Below, one piece after another: positions 60,928 to 64,000 of a stretch of 64,000 bases of DNA. The notes beneath the pieces were generated by a model that was given only the letters and a program-made list of their open reading frames with translations, was not told the DNA's origin and did no database searches. The position numbers were made by a program, and so were the translations under genes. The number at the start of each line of letters is the position of its first letter. The stretch's first letter is position 1. The DNA comes from Chamaecrista fasciculata (taxonomy: Eukaryota; Streptophyta; Magnoliopsida; Fabales; Fabaceae): positions 190,236 through 254,235 of the forward strand of contig QANZ01005755.1 of assembly GCA_003254925.1 (NCBI GenBank), in the 5' to 3' direction.

Positions 60928-63900
60928 TACTATGAACTTATCAGGTAAAGGTGTAAAGGGTTTTGGCGTGGCTGAATTGGTTTGACTTTTTGCAAAAATG
61001 CGCAATGAATGAANAAAAAAAAAAAAAAGTGATGGAGGGGAGAAAAAGAGGGCCAACTCAGGTCGATAAATCGATATATTACAATTTAGATTTGATTCAT
61101 ATATATCTTCGCCAATCATGATTTCTTAAATATACCCTATCTTTGCAAATTGTAATCCCCGTGCCATCTCATTCCCATTTCTCTTCCTACATATTTTTGG
61201 ACTGCGCTGCATCAATATTATTTGTTTTGATGCCTGCCTCTAGCTAATTTAAATGTATTATACCATTTCTGTTCCATTTCATTATAAATCAATCTCACTC
61301 ACAAGTTTTAATATATCATTAAGTTTAAATCTATAGCTATAACCTATATATAGACATACCATATAATTTTATTTTTAACTCTATAATATTGAGAATATTA
61401 GCAGTGGATATATATATATTTATATATATGAAAGACTTGGTAATTATACATATATAAGTCAGATTTTGAAATATTACGGCAGGTCCATAAAATGATATAT
61501 AGTATTTATATATGTGAAAATTTAGATAGAAGTTAAAGTGAATGATGCAAATTAAAGTTAGTTTGCTTTGCCCCAATGGGTGTATAGGGTGAGACGGTAG
61601 AGACAGGGAATTGAAGAAAAGAATAGGTAGTTTTAATGAAGCATAAAACAAGATTGTAGAGGCTTTACAAAACAAGCAAATGATTGAAATTATTATAGAG
61701 ATGAGTAATAAGGGAAAAGCCATACGGGAACAAAACAAAAGAAATAATGATAACAATATATATATATACCATACAAATTAAAGGGAATGTAGGTGTGGTC
61801 CACTTGTTTATAGAAAAGTAATTAAGAGAGGGAGAGAGAGAAAAGAGAGAATGAATAGTGTGTGCTGTGTGGTGTGTAGGCTAGAAAGGATGAAAGAGAT
61901 TAGAGAATGAAGGAAGAAGCATAGTGTAGGATGAATGTAGGGATTTAAGGGGACAATGCCTTCTGAACCTTCTGATGAGACCTATCTTCATTTTGTCTTC
62001 CAACCTCATTGCTCAAACCCAATACATTCTCATCCATCTCTAGCTATATTTATTATATGGGTCTAACATGTGTCAGGTTTCTTTTGATTGGTTAAGTGAG
62101 TTTTTAAACATTAAAAATTATCTTTTAAATAAATTTTCGTAGATTTCAAGATATGAGATACTCTAGTAATCAATTAAAAGGAACTTTAAAATGTGTCATA
62201 AGACACACATATATGTTAGATAAATTCTTATCATATTTATCATAATAATATAATCATCATTTTTATTCTTGTATAGTGGCTGCAGACAGTGTGTGAATTT
62301 GTGGGCCGACATTCGAGCCCACTTTCAGGGCTTTCTATTCATATATAAGAGTGACCCTCCTCACTTTTCCACCACCTATACTCCATTAATTTTCTTATTT
62401 AATTATATTAATGCCACTAACCTCTCCCTAATCACCATATTAACGCAATAATTACATTTTAAAAGGGGTTCCTGAAAGCAGATCATCAACTAACACAGTA
62501 TAATTAGCAGGTGGGGCTGACTTAAACAGTTAATATATAGCAGTGCTGCCAATGCATCCTCAATTAATAATCTTATATATGTTATAAAGGAGCTAGGATT
62601 CTTATAGTCATAATATATATATATATATATATTTCCCATGCAAGCGCATCCCTACATTTAATTAGGTTTCACTGATGAGGAAAACCTCTGTCCTCTAGTC
62701 ATTAGTGTTGCTTTTATTTTACAAATTGAAGAATGACGAAAAAAGTAATGCTGCATTGTTTGTTCTTTTATATGTGTATTTCTATCTACTATATATCAAC
62801 CATTAATTTGTTTCTTAGAAAAGCCATTGCAGAAGCATTAATTTGATAATCTTTGGTCTCTTGCTTAAATTTAATAAACAACAATATTATAAAAGCCATG
62901 GATTTCTACAACTTGTATTGACAAATCTAGGGTTGGACATCTTCACTCTAATTAATTCAATTGCACAAGATTACTCCTCCCCCAGACCCTAATATAGATA
63001 AATATTGTCAAAAGTAGTTAAGTTACGTACTAACTTGCATACAAAAGCAAGACTAATAACTAGAGGATATACATCATTTATTTTCTACCTCACACCAAGA
63101 CTATACTTAAGTATCAATTTTTTTTTTTTACAGAGACCACCTCTATAAAGTACAAACATTTTCATTTTGAAGGCATTCCCTACAAATGTTTTTCAAAAAA
63201 TCAGGTGAGATCCAATATAAAATGTAGGGGCATTGCAGGATTGTAAGAGAATTTGTAGAAAGCGCAACAAAGTTGAAAGCATGGTTACTTTGTTTATTTT
63301 TTTTTTTTGTTGAAAAAAGTTGCTAGTGAGTCACATATCTGTCATCCTATTGGGTGTACTCTATTAGATTCCCATTTTTACTTCAAAAGAATAAAGAGTA
63401 ACGCAAGGAAAGGTAAATAGAATATAATGACACAAAAAATGATAATGATGATAGTTTTCCCTTTCCTAGATTTGTGCAGCTAGCAGAGTGACAAAATAAT
63501 TGTAGTGGGCGATAATTGCTTGGATGAGACTCAAAAACATATTGGAATTAAGAATGTGGAAAAAAAAAAGTTGGTTGTTATTTATAAAACTCAAATGTTG
63601 AGAATGAAAAAAAAAAGAAAAAAAGAAAAAAAAAAAGTTGTTATTTTTTGTCTGAAAAAAAAAGTGTTGCTGTGTTAAGAAGAAGATGTCGTTAATGCAT
63701 CAGATTGAGATAATTGAATCATGCTGAGGCCCAACCATATTACAAGTGCTAAGCCCAAACCAATTGTATATTTTTTTCAAATTAATCGTATTAATACAAA
63801 AATAAGTTCTCCAAATCGGGCCTTATAGATAGGCTTTTAGGTTGTTATTGTGCGGGCCTGGGCTTTCATCTTTTGCTGTAGGCCTCGGCCCATTTACTCA

Positions 63901-64000
63901 CGTTCAAATGTGAGTTCCTTTTTAAAGATGAAACCTGCTCATGGGATAAAATTTAGAAAATAATGAGTGAGTTCAAGTTTTTTGGCAGAAAAATAATGAG
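60928..64000. other. AT-rich spacer to the window end, no supported gene
   Basis: Contains one undetermined base at 61014, G/A-rich sequence at 61823-61920, many TA runs and poly-A blocks at 63607-63664. A 36-codon ATG ORF (61956-62066) was noted but not recognised. Confidence 0.5.

Overview
This is nuclear DNA from a flowering plant, almost certainly a eudicot. The genes have many GT-AG introns and AT-rich spacers, and every recognisable protein belongs to a plant family (auxin response factor, IQD protein, group I bZIP, plant-type H3.3). The spacers are full of small plant transposon relics. I cannot name the species. Two single N bases (3052 and 61014, both in homopolymer runs) show this is a draft assembly.

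Seven protein-coding genes are supported, and the exon phases of each multi-exon model close exactly. They are: histone H3.3 (minus, 9699-10405); a group I bZIP factor of the bZIP29/bZIP30 type (plus, 16634-19548); an RCC2-type RCC1-repeat protein (plus, 21145-27144, 16 exons); an IQD32-type calmodulin-binding protein (plus, 34178-39200); a mitoribosomal mL53-type protein (plus, 40764-42708); an intronless, membrane-anchored predicted methyltransferase of the At1g29790 type (plus, 45148-46407); and ARF5/MONOPTEROS (minus, 48022-52906, 14 exons). These are separate housekeeping and developmental genes, not an operon or pathway cluster. The grouping of ARF5, an IQD32-like gene, an RCC1 gene and an H3 gene matches what I recall of Arabidopsis chromosome 1 (At1g19850 to At1g19890), so the window looks like a conserved ancestral block with other genes interleaved.

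The spacers (1-9.6 kb, 10.7-16.2 kb, 27.2-34.1 kb, 53.3-64 kb) hold repeats: two GC-rich promoter-like elements that may be LTR remnants, a tRNA-derived SINE, a KpnI-motif foldback family (three full copies and one half), several other foldback or TIR elements, a 5'-truncated LINE tail, a degenerate tandem array interrupted by a 153-bp mini-Helitron, and a second copy of that Helitron 45 kb away. Between 12.1 and 12.8 kb lie fragments of two unrelated genes, an LRR receptor kinase exon and an endo-beta-mannanase exon, in opposite orientations.

I see no CRISPR array, operon, rRNA, genuine tRNA gene or intact autonomous transposon, and nothing that amounts to a new molecular system. The observations most worth checking are the Helitron insertion whose empty site can be read from its neighbours, the captured gene fragments, the ARF5 upstream ORF cluster, the 42-bp coding repeat in the IQD gene and a predicted GC-AG intron in the RCC1 gene.
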